From: Oscillospiraceae bacterium
GTDB taxonomy: Bacteria; Bacillota; Clostridia; Christensenellales; Aristaeellaceae
DNA: 44,609 bases
Assembly (NCBI GenBank): GCA_031255415.1
Contig: JAIRSO010000064.1
Span: 1 to 44,609 of the forward strand
Reading direction: 5' to 3'
The notes under the pieces: generated by a model
The model's input: only the letters and a program-made list of their open reading frames with translations
Databases searched by the model: none
Told to the model about the DNA's origin: nothing
Shown: piece after piece, positions 23,190 to 32,246 of the stretch
How the letters are laid out: every line of letters starts with the position of its first letter
Numbering within the stretch: position 1 is the first letter of the stretch
Translations under genes and position numbers: made by a program

Positions 23190-24521
23190 TTGCTGTCACT
23201 GATGGTCGTCGGCTCGGGCGGGCGCGAACACGCCGTAACGCGGAAACTCCGCGAGAATCCGCGGGTGGGTACGATCTTCGTCCTGCCGGGCAACGCGGGG
23301 ATTGAACGCGACGAGGCTTGCGCGCCGGTGGAGCGCGTAGGCATATCCGCAACGGATCTGGATGGGATAGTGGAGTTCGCTATGTCGCGATCGATAGATT
23401 TCGCGGTCGTCACGCCGGACGATCCGTTGTGCCTGGGCTTGGCGGACAGGCTGGAGGCGATCGGCGTGCCCGCGTTCGGTCCGACGAAAGCTGCGGCGCG
23501 CATAGAGGGCAGCAAATCCTTCGCCAAAGCGTTGATGAGCCGCGCCGGAATACCCACCGCCGCTTACCGCGTCTTCGACGAAGTGGGGGACGCGCTCGAG
23601 TTTGTTAGGCGATCGTCCATGCCGGTGTGGATTAAGGCTGATGGGCTGGCTCTAGGTAAGGGCGTAGTGGGGGCTAGTAGTGTCCGCGACGCTGAAGACG
23701 CGGTGCGCGCCGCGATGCTGGGCGGTAGGTTCGGCGAAGCGGGTCGGCGCGTCGTTATCGAGGAGGATTTACGCGGGATAGAGGCCTCGCTATTATTATT
23801 CTCCGATGGTAATCATTATCGATTGATGCCCGCCGCGATGGATCATAAGCGCGCGTTCGATTCCGACGAAGGCCCGAACACCGGGGGCATGGGCACGATC
23901 GCCCCGCATCCGATGATCTCGCCCGGATTGTTAAGCCGGATCGAGAGAGAGATAGTCGAACCGACTCTAGCCGCGATGCGCGATGAAGGTTGTCCGTTCA
24001 AGGGATGCCTGTTCATCGGATTGATGCTGACCGCCGACGGGCCGAAGGTCATCGAGTACAACTGCAGGTTTGGCGATCCGGAGGCGCAGGTTGTACTCGC
24101 TTTGCTGGAGAGCGACTTGCTGGATATCATGGCGGCGGTAAGAAACGGCTCGCTGGACGACGCCGACGTTAGATTTAATACTGGCGCGGCTTGCTGCGTG
24201 GTCGCGGCAAGCGGGGGTTATCCCGGCGAGTATAGGAAAGGGTTACCAATATTCCCGCGTGATTTTTCAGTATTGACAAAACAACCTGAAGGTGTTAAGA
24301 TTGACTGCGCGGGGGTGGCTAGCGGTTCCGGCGGATCGGACGGGCTGATAACGGCGGGCGGGCGCGTGCTGGGCGTTACGGCTGTGGCGGGGACGTTATC
24401 GGAGGCGGTCGGGCGCGCGTACGCCGCGATGGGACGCGTCTCGTTCGAGGGGATGCGCGTCAGAGCCGATATAGGCGCGAGGGCGTTGAGCCTCTCGAAA
24501 TCGGAGGCCGCGAATGGTTAA
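23190..24521 (+). CDS. purD: GAR synthetase PurD
   Basis: A 443-residue ATP-grasp ligase joining phosphoribosylamine and glycine. Landmarks are MVVGSGGREHA at the N-terminus, the ATP-grasp segment WIKADGLALGKGVVGA, KRAFDSDEGPNTGGMGTIAP and KVIEYNCRFGDPEAQVVLALLESDLL. I start at TTG 23190: GAGGTGA precedes it by 5 nt and the N-terminal length then fits the family; an in-frame GTG at 23181 lies inside that ribosome binding site. It overlaps purL by 8 nt. Confidence 0.94.
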   Translation: MLSLMVVGSGGREHAVTRKLRENPRVGTIFVLPGNAGIERDEACAPVERVGISATDLDGIVEFAMSRSIDFAVVTPDDPLCLGLADRLEAIGVPAFGPTKAAARIEGSKSFAKALMSRAGIPTAAYRVFDEVGDALEFVRRSSMPVWIKADGLALGKGVVGASSVRDAEDAVRAAMLGGRFGEAGRRVVIEEDLRGIEASLLLFSDGNHYRLMPAAMDHKRAFDSDEGPNTGGMGTIAPHPMISPGLLSRIEREIVEPTLAAMRDEGCPFKGCLFIGLMLTADGPKVIEYNCRFGDPEAQVVLALLESDLLDIMAAVRNGSLDDADVRFNTGAACCVVAASGGYPGEYRKGLPIFPRDFSVLTKQPEGVKIDCAGVASGSGGSDGLITAGGRVLGVTAVAGTLSEAVGRAYAAMGRVSFEGMRVRADIGARALSLSKSEAANG

Positions 24522-27500
24522 TCGTATATATACGGAGAAGAAACCGGAATACGCGGTCGAGGCGGATCAGCTTCTGCGCGACGCGCGCGAGCAATTGGGA
24601 TTGACCGGCATAACGTCGGTGCGCGCGCTCAACCGCTACGACGTGGAGGGTATCGACGCGGAGACGTTCGCGTCCGTAGCGCCGCTGGTGTTCTACGAGC
24701 CGCCGCTGGATTACGCTTACGCGGAGCCGCCGTGCGGGGATCGGTCGCGGATGTTCGCGTGGGAGGCGCTGCCCGGGCAGTTCGATCAGCGCGCCGACTC
24801 CGCCGCGGAGTGCATCCAGTTGATCACGCAGTCGATCAGGCCGCTGGTTCGATCGGCGAGGGTGTATATACTGGGCGGCGACGTGTCCCCAAGCGATCGA
24901 GACGCGCTCGCGAAGTATGTGATCAACCCGGTGGACAGCCGCGAGGCCTCTTTTGATCCGCCGCTAACGCTGGCCTCCGAACAGCCGGAGCCGCTGCCGC
25001 CGGAGACTGTCGGCGGGTTCCGCGATTGGGACGCGGACGCGCTCAAGGGCTGGATAGACGAACAGCGGCTGTCGCTGGAGACTGCCGACCTGTTATGCTG
25101 CCAAGAGTATTTCATCAACGAAGGCCGCGATCCCACGCGGACGGAGCTGGCGATACTCGACGCGTACTGGTCGGATCATTGTCGGCACACGACGTTCCTC
25201 ACCGAGTTGGACTCTGTCGAGATAAACGATCCCGCCGCGCGCGAGGTATACGAGCGGTTCCTGCGTCTGCGCGCGAAGTCCGGCGCGCCTACCCTGATGG
25301 AACTGGCTACGTTCGGGCCAAAGGCGCTGGCGGCTCAAGGCAGAGCGCCGAGGGTGGATACGTCCGAAGAGATCAACGCGTGCTCCGTTCCGGTAACGGT
25401 GGACGAGGACGGCGAGCCGAAGCCCTGGTTACTGCTGTTCAAGAACGAGACGCATAACCATCCCACCGAGATAGAGCCGTTCGGGGGCGCGGCTACGTGC
25501 ATAGGCGGCGCTATACGCGATCCGCTCAGCGGGCGGGCGAAGGTGTATCACGCGATGCGGATCACCGGGGCGGGCGATCCCACCGCGCCTATCTCGCGCA
25601 CACTGCCGGGCAAGCTGCCTCAACGCAAACTAACCCAGACTGCGGCAGCTGGGTTCAGCTCGTATGGCAACCAGATCGGGCTGGCTACCGGGTATGTACG
25701 CGAGTTTTATCACGAGGGTTATGTCGCCAAGCGGCTGGAGCTGGGCGCGGTCGTCGGCGCGGTTCCAGTCGAGAACGTCCGGAGGATGAGGCCGGAGCCT
25801 GGCGACGTTGTTCTGCTGATAGGCGGCAGGACGGGGAGGGACGGCGTAGGCGGCGCGTCCGGATCTAGCCGCGCGCACGCTCAATCCAGCCTCGCCAGCT
25901 GCGGCGCGCAGGTTCAAAAGGGCAACGCGCCTACCGAGCGCAAGCTCCAGCGGCTTTTCCAGAACCCCGAAGCGGCGCGGATGATCAAGCGATGCAACGA
26001 CTTTGGCGCGGGCGGGGTGAGCGTAGCGATAGGCGAGCTGGCGGACGGGCTTGATATAACGCTCGACGCGGTTCCGCTTAAGTACGACGGTCTGGACGGC
26101 ACGGAGCTAGCGGTCAGCGAGAGCCAGGAGCGTATGGCGGTCGTGGTCGCGAAAGAGGACGCGGACGCGATGATCGGCTTCGCGCGAGGCGAGAATCTGG
26201 AGTCCGCGCGCGTCGCGGTCGTGACCGAATCGCCGCGTCTTATGATGCGTTGGCGCGGTCGGGTCATCGCCGATCTGGATAGATCGTTCCTTAACGCGAA
26301 CGGCGCGAAGCGGCGCGCGGACGTCGTTATACCCGTATATGGCTCCGTTGTGGGGGAGAGAGGGGCGATCGGCAAACGCGGTTCAATTAAGGAGCGGTTC
26401 GTATCATTGTTATCAGACTTGAACGTCTGTTCACAGCAGGGACTGGCGGAACGGTTCGACAGCACGATTGGCGCGGGCACGGTGATAGCGCCGTTCGGGG
26501 GGAGATATCAACGCACCCCGGCGCAGTTCATGGCCTCTAGATTCCCGGCGAGGGGCGCGACGGGTACCTGCTCCGGCATGGCGTGCGGGATGCAGCCCGA
26601 ATGGATGGAACGCAATCCATACGGTGGCGCGTTCCTCGCTGTATGCGAGGCAGTTGCCAAACTCGTGGCGGCGGGGTTCGAGCGGTCGAAACTATACTTG
26701 ACTGTGCAGGAGTATTTCCCAAGGCTGGGCAATGATCCGCGCAGATGGGGCATGCCGCTTGCCGCGCTGCTGGGAGCGCTGGGCGCGCAGACGGCGCTTG
26801 GCGTGGCGGCTATCGGCGGCAAGGACAGCATGTCGGGCAGTTTCGAGGGGTTGGACGTGCCCCCGACGCTGGCGGCGTTCGCGGTCGGCGCGGGATCGAT
26901 CCGCCGTATCGTGTCCAACGAGTTCAAGCCCGTCGGCCATGATAAGGGCGCGCGGCTGGTTCGCGTCGGCGTTAACCCGCTCGACGATCCTGACGGGTTC
27001 GTTAAGACGCTGGATCGTATTGAGGAATTGACCCTGGCGGGAGGGTTGGAGGCGGCGTGGACCCTGGGCCCGGGCGGGCTGGCTGAAGCGTTGTTCAAGA
27101 TGGGTATCGGCAATAAAGTCGGAGCGCGGGTGGAGTGCGGCGCGGACGCGCTGTTTGAGCAATGCCCGGGCGCGTTGCTGCTTGCGGTAAGCGGCTGCGC
27201 GGCTATGGACGATATGCCGGGCTTGCTCGACGTTGGGGAGACGATCGCGGAGCCGGTCATCATAGTTGAAGGCGAGCGGCTGGGGCTGGACGACTTGATC
27301 ATCCCTTACGACGCGCGGCTGGAAGACGTGTTTCCCAGACGCGCGCGCGGCGGATCGGGGTCTGTCGCGCCTGTGTCGTTCATCCGAAAGAGCGTCTCGC
27401 GGGCGGGCGGGTTCGCCGAGCCTCGCGCGTGGATACCCGTGTTTCCCGGCACGAACTGCGAGGAGGATACATCCCGCGCGCTGGAACGCGCCGGGGCGCG

Positions 27501-28209
27501 GCCTGTCGTGCAGGTGATACGCAACCTCACGCCGGAAGAGATCGCTGGCAGCGCACGCCGCGCGTCCGCGCTGATCAAGGATTCGCAGATGATTATACTG
27601 CCCGGAGGATTCTCCGGCGGCGACGAACCGGATGGTTCCGCGAAGCTGATACTCGCGTTCCTGCGCAACCCCTGGGTCGGCGACGCGCTGGATAGGTTTC
27701 TGCGCGCCGGGCTGATGCTGGGCATATGCAACGGATTTCAGGCGCTGATCAAACTGGGGCTTGTGCCAAGTGGCGAGATCCGCGCTCAGGACGCGTCTTC
27801 ACCAACGCTGACCTACAACGCGATAGGCCGCCATCAGAGCATGCTGGCGCGCACCCGCGTAGCGTCCAACTTATCGCCGTGGCTGTCGCGGTGCGCGGTC
27901 GGGGATATGCATACCGTCGCCGTGTCGCACGGGGAGGGGCGGTTCGTTATATCGCCCGAACAGTATGAGTCGCTGGCAAAGGCCGGTCAGATCGCGTCGC
28001 AGTATGTCGATATGTGTGCTAATCCCACCATGCTCCCTCCTTACAACCCGAACGGCTCGTATGGCGCGGTGGAAGGTATATCGTCTCCGGATGGTCGAAT
28101 ACTGGGCAAGATGGGGCATAGCGAGCGCGCGGGGCGCGGTTTATATCTGAATGTGGATCCCGGCGCGTTTCAGCCGATATTCGAGGGCGGGGTCGATTAC
28201 TACCGTTGA
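24514..28209 (+). CDS. purL: FGAM synthase PurL, single-chain with C-terminal glutaminase
   Basis: A 1231-residue enzyme converting FGAR to FGAM, of the long clostridial type that fuses a PurS-like N-terminus, the PurL synthetase core and a PurQ-like class-I glutaminase. In the core, TRTELAILDAYWSDHCRHTTF and FKNETHNHPTEIEPFGGAATCIGG are characteristic. The C-terminal glutaminase (from about residue 975) shows PVFPGTNCEEDTS, LPGGFSGGDEPDGS, the nucleophile in LGICNGFQALIKLG and a late HGEGRFV with His and Glu. No separate purS or purQ is needed, and none is present. The ATG lies within the last codons of purD. It ends the purine operon; no T-run terminator follows, only the promoter of the next operon. 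Confidence 0.96.
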   Translation: MVNRIYTEKKPEYAVEADQLLRDAREQLGLTGITSVRALNRYDVEGIDAETFASVAPLVFYEPPLDYAYAEPPCGDRSRMFAWEALPGQFDQRADSAAECIQLITQSIRPLVRSARVYILGGDVSPSDRDALAKYVINPVDSREASFDPPLTLASEQPEPLPPETVGGFRDWDADALKGWIDEQRLSLETADLLCCQEYFINEGRDPTRTELAILDAYWSDHCRHTTFLTELDSVEINDPAAREVYERFLRLRAKSGAPTLMELATFGPKALAAQGRAPRVDTSEEINACSVPVTVDEDGEPKPWLLLFKNETHNHPTEIEPFGGAATCIGGAIRDPLSGRAKVYHAMRITGAGDPTAPISRTLPGKLPQRKLTQTAAAGFSSYGNQIGLATGYVREFYHEGYVAKRLELGAVVGAVPVENVRRMRPEPGDVVLLIGGRTGRDGVGGASGSSRAHAQSSLASCGAQVQKGNAPTERKLQRLFQNPEAARMIKRCNDFGAGGVSVAIGELADGLDITLDAVPLKYDGLDGTELAVSESQERMAVVVAKEDADAMIGFARGENLESARVAVVTESPRLMMRWRGRVIADLDRSFLNANGAKRRADVVIPVYGSVVGERGAIGKRGSIKERFVSLLSDLNVCSQQGLAERFDSTIGAGTVIAPFGGRYQRTPAQFMASRFPARGATGTCSGMACGMQPEWMERNPYGGAFLAVCEAVAKLVAAGFERSKLYLTVQEYFPRLGNDPRRWGMPLAALLGALGAQTALGVAAIGGKDSMSGSFEGLDVPPTLAAFAVGAGSIRRIVSNEFKPVGHDKGARLVRVGVNPLDDPDGFVKTLDRIEELTLAGGLEAAWTLGPGGLAEALFKMGIGNKVGARVECGADALFEQCPGALLLAVSGCAAMDDMPGLLDVGETIAEPVIIVEGERLGLDDLIIPYDARLEDVFPRRARGGSGSVAPVSFIRKSVSRAGGFAEPRAWIPVFPGTNCEEDTSRALERAGARPVVQVIRNLTPEEIAGSARRASALIKDSQMIILPGGFSGGDEPDGSAKLILAFLRNPWVGDALDRFLRAGLMLGICNGFQALIKLGLVPSGEIRAQDASSPTLTYNAIGRHQSMLARTRVASNLSPWLSRCAVGDMHTVAVSHGEGRFVISPEQYESLAKAGQIASQYVDMCANPTMLPPYNPNGSYGAVEGISSPDGRILGKMGHSERAGRGLYLNVDPGAFQPIFEGGVDYYR

Positions 28210-28222
28210 TCGATCCGCGCGC

Positions 28223-28251
28223 TTGACACGCGGACGCGTTCGGTTTACAGT
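28223..28251 (+). promoter_or_regulatory. SigA-type promoter of the D-peptide/5-oxoproline operon
   Basis: A perfect TTGACA (28223-28228), 17 nt, TACAGT (28246-28251), only 13 nt after the purL stop. The leader before the first ATG is very short (about 15 nt). A 5-bp CCGCG/CGCGG inverted repeat spans the -35. Confidence 0.82.
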
Positions 28252-28272
28252 CAATATTTGGAGGCTGATCAT

Positions 28273-29121
28273 ATGAGGCTGTTTATCTCCAGCGATATCG
28301 AGGGCACGGCGGGCATAGCGCACTGGGACGAGACCGATCCGGACAAGGGCGGATCGCTATATCAATACTTCCGCGAACAGATGACGCGAGAGGTGTCGGC
28401 GGCGTGCGATGGTGCGCGCGAGGGCGGCGCGTCGATGATTTTGGTCAAGGACGCCCACGACTCGGGACGCAACCTGATCCCCTCGGCTCTGCCGCGAGGC
28501 ACGCTGATCCATCGCGGCTGGAGCGGCGGCTTAGGCTCGATGGCGGACGCTCTTGACGGCGGCTTCGCGGGCTTGGATACGGGGGATCGCGCCGGAGTAT
28601 TCGACGCGTTCGCTTGCACGGGTTATCATTCCCCCGCCTATGATAATGGCAACCCGCTCGCGCATACAATGAACGGCACGCTGTATGAGATATTCGTTAA
28701 CGGCGCGCGCGCCAGCGAGTTTATGATCCACAGCCTGTACGCGTCGCGGCTGGGCGTGCCTGTGATATTCCTTAGCGGGGATCGCGCGCTGTGCGAGAAG
28801 GCGAAGGAGTGGATTCCCGGCTTGACCGCCGTCGCGGTGAGCGAGGGTCGAGGCGGCGCGTCGATCGGCCTGCATCCGCTGGACGCGGCTGAACGCATAC
28901 GCGACGGCATGCGCGCGGCGGTCGAGGGATTCTCTCGCGGCGGCAAGGACTGCCTCGCGCCACTAGCCGACGATTACGACGTGCTCATCCGTTACACGAG
29001 GCATGAGAAGGCTATGAAGAACAGCCAGTATCCCGGAGCGAAACGCGTCGACGAAAAGACGATCCGGTTCGAGGCGGGGGACTGGTTGGACGTTATGACC
29101 GCGTTCCGGTTCATCCTGTAA
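28273..29121 (+). CDS. M55-family D-aminopeptidase (DppA-like)
   Basis: A 282-residue cytoplasmic zinc peptidase of the DppA family, which in Bacillus subtilis cleaves D-Ala-D-Ala and related D-peptides. Probable metal or catalytic residues are Asp8 and Glu10 (SSDIEGTAGIAHWDE), His62 (DAHDSGRNL), His119 (GYHSPAY) and Glu139 (NGTLYEIFVNG). The ATG at 28273 is preceded by GGAGG at 8 nt. It is the first gene of the nine-gene operon, which then encodes a second D-peptide/D-amide hydrolase, a D-amino acid transaminase and 5-oxoproline enzymes, so its substrate is probably a peptidoglycan stem fragment. Confidence 0.93.
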   Translation: MRLFISSDIEGTAGIAHWDETDPDKGGSLYQYFREQMTREVSAACDGAREGGASMILVKDAHDSGRNLIPSALPRGTLIHRGWSGGLGSMADALDGGFAGLDTGDRAGVFDAFACTGYHSPAYDNGNPLAHTMNGTLYEIFVNGARASEFMIHSLYASRLGVPVIFLSGDRALCEKAKEWIPGLTAVAVSEGRGGASIGLHPLDAAERIRDGMRAAVEGFSRGGKDCLAPLADDYDVLIRYTRHEKAMKNSQYPGAKRVDEKTIRFEAGDWLDVMTAFRFIL

Positions 29122-29144
29122 ATCGATCGGCAGGCGAGGGCGGT

Positions 29145-30227
29145 ATGGGACTGACGCAAGCGTTTCCATTCCAACTGAACGACGGACTGCACGCGAGATT
29201 CGCGCGCGGGAGGCTGAACCTCATAACCGACGTGCCCGGCGTGAGGGTGGCGCACGTAAACGTTCGCGGGCGGCTGGATGAGCCGGGACGCGCTCTGCGC
29301 ACCGGGGTTACCGTCATAATCCCGGGCGAGGGGCATCCGTTCCGCTCGAAGTTCGCAGCTGGCGCGCATGTGATCAATGGATTCGGCAAGAGTATAGGCT
29401 TGATGCAGATCGCCGAGCTGGGCGCGCTGGAAACCCCGATCGCGCTGACCAACACGCTGGCGGTGGGCGCGGGGTTCGAGGGCGTGGCGCGGTACATGCT
29501 GGATATCACGCCGGAGATCGGCGAGACCGCCGGGACGGTCAACCCCGTGGTTCTCGAGTGCAACGACAGCCTCATCAGCGATCTGCGCGCCATGGCTGTA
29601 ACCGCCGACGATGTGCGGCGCGCTATCCTGCTCGCGGAGAACGCGGGCGAGACGTTCGAGGAAGGCGCGGTCGGCGCGGGCAGCGGCATGGTTTGCTATG
29701 GCCTGAAGGGCGGGATAGGCTCCGCGTCGAGGATGGTCGAGGCCGCGGGCGGGCGGTATACCTTAGGCTGCCTGGCTATGACCAACTTTGGCTCTATGGG
29801 CGATTTGGTCGTGGCGGGACGCGCGCTCGGCGGCGCGATGCGCGGCGCGCTGGAGAACGGCGGCGGACTGGATAAGGGCAGCGTGATAATCGTCGTGGCG
29901 ACGGACGCGCCGCTGTCCGGTAGACAACTGGCGCGAGTGGCTAGGCGCGCGCAGTCGGGGATTGCGCGCACCGGAGGGTATACGGGTCACGGCAGCGGCG
30001 AGATCGCGCTCGCGTTCTCCACGTCGGACAGGATTCCTCACGATTCGACGGAGCCTCGCGCCGTTCGGATCATGCCGGAGGCGGGGCTTGATCCGTTCTT
30101 CGCGGCGATGGTCTGCGCGGTCGAGGAATCCATATTATCCTCGATGGAGCACGCGGACGCGGCTCCGGCTAGGCGCGGCGGGTATATAATGGGGATCGGC
30201 GGCGCGTTCAGGGCAATCAACTTGTAG
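29145..30227 (+). CDS. P1-family aminopeptidase/D-amidase (DmpA-like)
   Basis: A 360-residue self-processing N-terminal-nucleophile hydrolase of the DmpA/BapA family, whose members act as L-aminopeptidases and D-amidases/D-esterases. The expected autocleavage site is Gly245-Ser246 in KGSVIIVVATDAPL, making Ser246 the new N-terminal nucleophile, and Asn214 in TNFG matches the catalytic Asn of DmpA. The N-terminal GLHARFARGRLNLITDVPGVRVAHV is typical. GAGGGCGG precedes the ATG. Lying between an M55 D-aminopeptidase and a D-amino-acid transaminase, it probably releases D-amino acids from short peptides or amides; beta-peptides are another possibility for the family. Confidence 0.92.
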   Translation: MGLTQAFPFQLNDGLHARFARGRLNLITDVPGVRVAHVNVRGRLDEPGRALRTGVTVIIPGEGHPFRSKFAAGAHVINGFGKSIGLMQIAELGALETPIALTNTLAVGAGFEGVARYMLDITPEIGETAGTVNPVVLECNDSLISDLRAMAVTADDVRRAILLAENAGETFEEGAVGAGSGMVCYGLKGGIGSASRMVEAAGGRYTLGCLAMTNFGSMGDLVVAGRALGGAMRGALENGGGLDKGSVIIVVATDAPLSGRQLARVARRAQSGIARTGGYTGHGSGEIALAFSTSDRIPHDSTEPRAVRIMPEAGLDPFFAAMVCAVEESILSSMEHADAAPARRGGYIMGIGGAFRAINL

Positions 30228-30242
30228 AGGAGTGTATGCACT

Positions 30243-31130
30243 ATGGAAACCCTCGCGTACTTCAACGGCGTGATTGGCGAACTGGACGAGGTTATGGTTC
30301 CGTTCAACGATCGTTCGCATTGGTTCGGCGACGGCGTGTATGACGCGACAAGCTGCGGGAACCGCATCCCGTTCGCGCTCGAGGATCATATCGATCGGTT
30401 CTATAACAACATGCGGCTGATCGATATCGAGTTGGATATGTCCAAGGATGAGCTTAGCAAACTGCTGCGCGATCTGACGCTCAAGGTTGATTCGCCTAAG
30501 ACGCAGCTATACTGGCACGCGACTCGCGGCACGGCTAACCGCAGCCACGTTTATCCGCAGGGCGTAAAGCCCAACCTGTTGATTATGATCCGCCCGTTCC
30601 CCCCGGTTGACTTGAGCCATCGCGAGAAGGCGGTCACGGTCGAGGACACGCGTTTCCTTATGTGCAACGTCAAGACGCTGAACCTTCTGCCCAACGTGCT
30701 CGCCAGCGAGAAGGCGAAACGCGCCGGATGCGAGGAGGCTATATTCCATCGCGGCGATATAGTCACCGAGTGCGCGCACAGCAACGTCCATATATTGAAG
30801 GGCGGGGTGTTCCGCACCGCGCCGCTCACCAACCTGATCCTGCCGGGCATAGCGCGCAAGCATCTGTGCAAGGTCTGCGACGGGCTGGGCGTGCCCGTGC
30901 GCGAGGAGGCGTTTACGGTCGGCGAGATGATGGACGCGGACGAGGTGATCGTATCCAGCTCGTCAACGTTCGGCGTGGGTCTTGACGCGATCGACGGCAA
31001 GCCGGTCGGAGGCAAAGATCCCCAACTGCTCAAACGGATCCAGGACGCGGCTATAATCGAGTTTTTCGAGTATACCCGGCAGTTTGATAAAGCGCAGGCC
31101 GTCAGGCGCGGGGAAAAGGTGCTGGCGTAG
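30243..31130 (+). CDS. D-amino-acid transaminase (class IV aminotransferase)
   Basis: A 295-residue PLP enzyme of fold type IV. The catalytic lysine is Lys144 in CNVKTLNLLPNVLASEKA, which matches the D-amino-acid transaminase form of this motif. Later segments ECAHSNVHILKGG and SSSSTFGV bind the PLP phosphate and substrate. Bacterial DATs exchange D-Ala and 2-oxoglutarate for pyruvate and D-Glu. Branched-chain transaminases share the fold, but the motif and the D-peptide context favour DAT. AGGAGTG precedes the ATG by 8 nt. Product D-Glu would feed the D-glutamate cyclase-like genes just downstream. A strong hairpin follows the stop. Confidence 0.9.
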   Translation: METLAYFNGVIGELDEVMVPFNDRSHWFGDGVYDATSCGNRIPFALEDHIDRFYNNMRLIDIELDMSKDELSKLLRDLTLKVDSPKTQLYWHATRGTANRSHVYPQGVKPNLLIMIRPFPPVDLSHREKAVTVEDTRFLMCNVKTLNLLPNVLASEKAKRAGCEEAIFHRGDIVTECAHSNVHILKGGVFRTAPLTNLILPGIARKHLCKVCDGLGVPVREEAFTVGEMMDADEVIVSSSSTFGVGLDAIDGKPVGGKDPQLLKRIQDAAIIEFFEYTRQFDKAQAVRRGEKVLA

Positions 31131-31137
31131 AGGAAAC

Positions 31138-31179
31138 CGCTCCCTCCGCCGCCTTGCGCGCGGGGGGAGCGTTCTTATT
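31138..31179 (+). terminator. Terminator-like hairpin inside the D-amino-acid operon
   Basis: CGCTCCCTCC (31138-31147) pairs with GGGGGGAGCG (31162-31171) in a 10-bp stem with one G-U, followed by TTCTTATT. The next ribosome binding site begins within 10 nt. With no clear promoter in the 63-nt gap, it probably reduces rather than stops transcription, separating an upstream peptidase module from a downstream 5-oxoproline module. Confidence 0.65.
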
Positions 31180-31193
31180 AAAGGATGATATCA

Positions 31194-32246
31194 ATGACTC
31201 AATCAGAGCTTACCCTGCGCAACGTCGGGCAGAACCTGGACGACCTAATGAACCTCGATCCGCGAGGCTACGGCGTGTGCCGCATCCTATACCCCGCCTC
31301 GCGCGCTCTCGCCGGCGAACCCATGTCCACACTATTCGCGAAACGATTGCTGGACGCGGCGCCGCCTAACGCGCTGGTTCACATCATCACCGGGTTTGTA
31401 CTGCTGCCGCATAAGCACGGCGAGATGGACGGGATCGTCGGCGCGGCTCTGCTTGCGCGCGCGCTAAACGCGCTGGGACGCAAGAGCGTTATGGTCGTGC
31501 CCGACGCTTGCGTCGGCGCGGCTAAGGCGCTGGCGGGCGCGGTCGGACTGCATAGTTATACGGGAGTGGAACAGACCCTGCGCTATCCTCACTCGGTGGG
31601 AATCGCCGCGTTCCCGACGGACGCGGCTCTGGCGGACTCGACCGCCCAAGCCTTAATGTCGGAGCGCAGACCCTCCGCCGTAGTCGCGACGGAGGCCGCC
31701 GGTGCAAACTATGCGGGGTTGTATCATACGTCGTTGGGTTTTGACGTTACAGACCTTGAGGCTAAGTCGGACGCGCTGTTCCGCCTAGCGCGCAAGGAAG
31801 GCGTGCCTACCTTCGCGATTGGGGATTTAGGCAATGAGATCGGCATGGGCGCGATCGCGGATCATCTGGACGCGTATATACCCCGCGCTAGCCGCGGGTT
31901 GGGTAAGGATAGCATCATCGCGGATACCTCCGCCGATACCTTATTGACCGCGACCGTCTCCGACTGGGGCATGAACGCGGTCATAGCCGCTATGGCTTAT
32001 CTCACCGAAACGCCCGCGTTGATCCATAACGCCGATTTGCAGCGCGAGGCGATGCTGGCGGCCTCCCGCGCCGGTATGGTCAACATGTACGGCGACTTGA
32101 ATCCCTCCATCGACGGGTTCGACACGGACTTTAACATGACGCTTACGCATCTGATGCGCAGGTTGGTGGAGTCCGCGCTTGGGCTGAAACAGACCTGCGC
32201 GGGATGGTTCGCGGATGTGATCGCGCGCGGGTTCTACGGATCATGA
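31194..32246 (+). CDS. DUF4392 protein, homologous to the C-terminal domain of D-glutamate cyclase
   Basis: A 350-residue soluble protein of the DUF4392 family (D-glutamate cyclase C-terminal domain). Typical segments are DPRGYGVCRILYPASRALAGEP near the N-terminus, HIITGFVLLPHKHGEMDGIVGAALLARAL, VATEAAGANYAGLYHT and IGDLGNEIGMGAI. In animals this domain is fused to DUF1445 in DGLUCY, reported to convert D-Glu to 5-oxo-D-proline; here the DUF1445 partner is a separate gene three positions downstream. The start at 31194 follows AAAGGATGAT; an in-frame ATG at 31185 is too close to it. The end overlaps pxpB as ATGA. Catalytic activity of the domain alone is unproven. Confidence 0.85.
   Translation: MTQSELTLRNVGQNLDDLMNLDPRGYGVCRILYPASRALAGEPMSTLFAKRLLDAAPPNALVHIITGFVLLPHKHGEMDGIVGAALLARALNALGRKSVMVVPDACVGAAKALAGAVGLHSYTGVEQTLRYPHSVGIAAFPTDAALADSTAQALMSERRPSAVVATEAAGANYAGLYHTSLGFDVTDLEAKSDALFRLARKEGVPTFAIGDLGNEIGMGAIADHLDAYIPRASRGLGKDSIIADTSADTLLTATVSDWGMNAVIAAMAYLTETPALIHNADLQREAMLAASRAGMVNMYGDLNPSIDGFDTDFNMTLTHLMRRLVESALGLKQTCAGWFADVIARGFYGS

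Noticed and set aside
26508-27302. 264-codon antisense frame within purL
   Set aside because: Ser/Pro/Ala-rich low-information translation opposite a conserved enzyme; no ribosome binding site or promoter.
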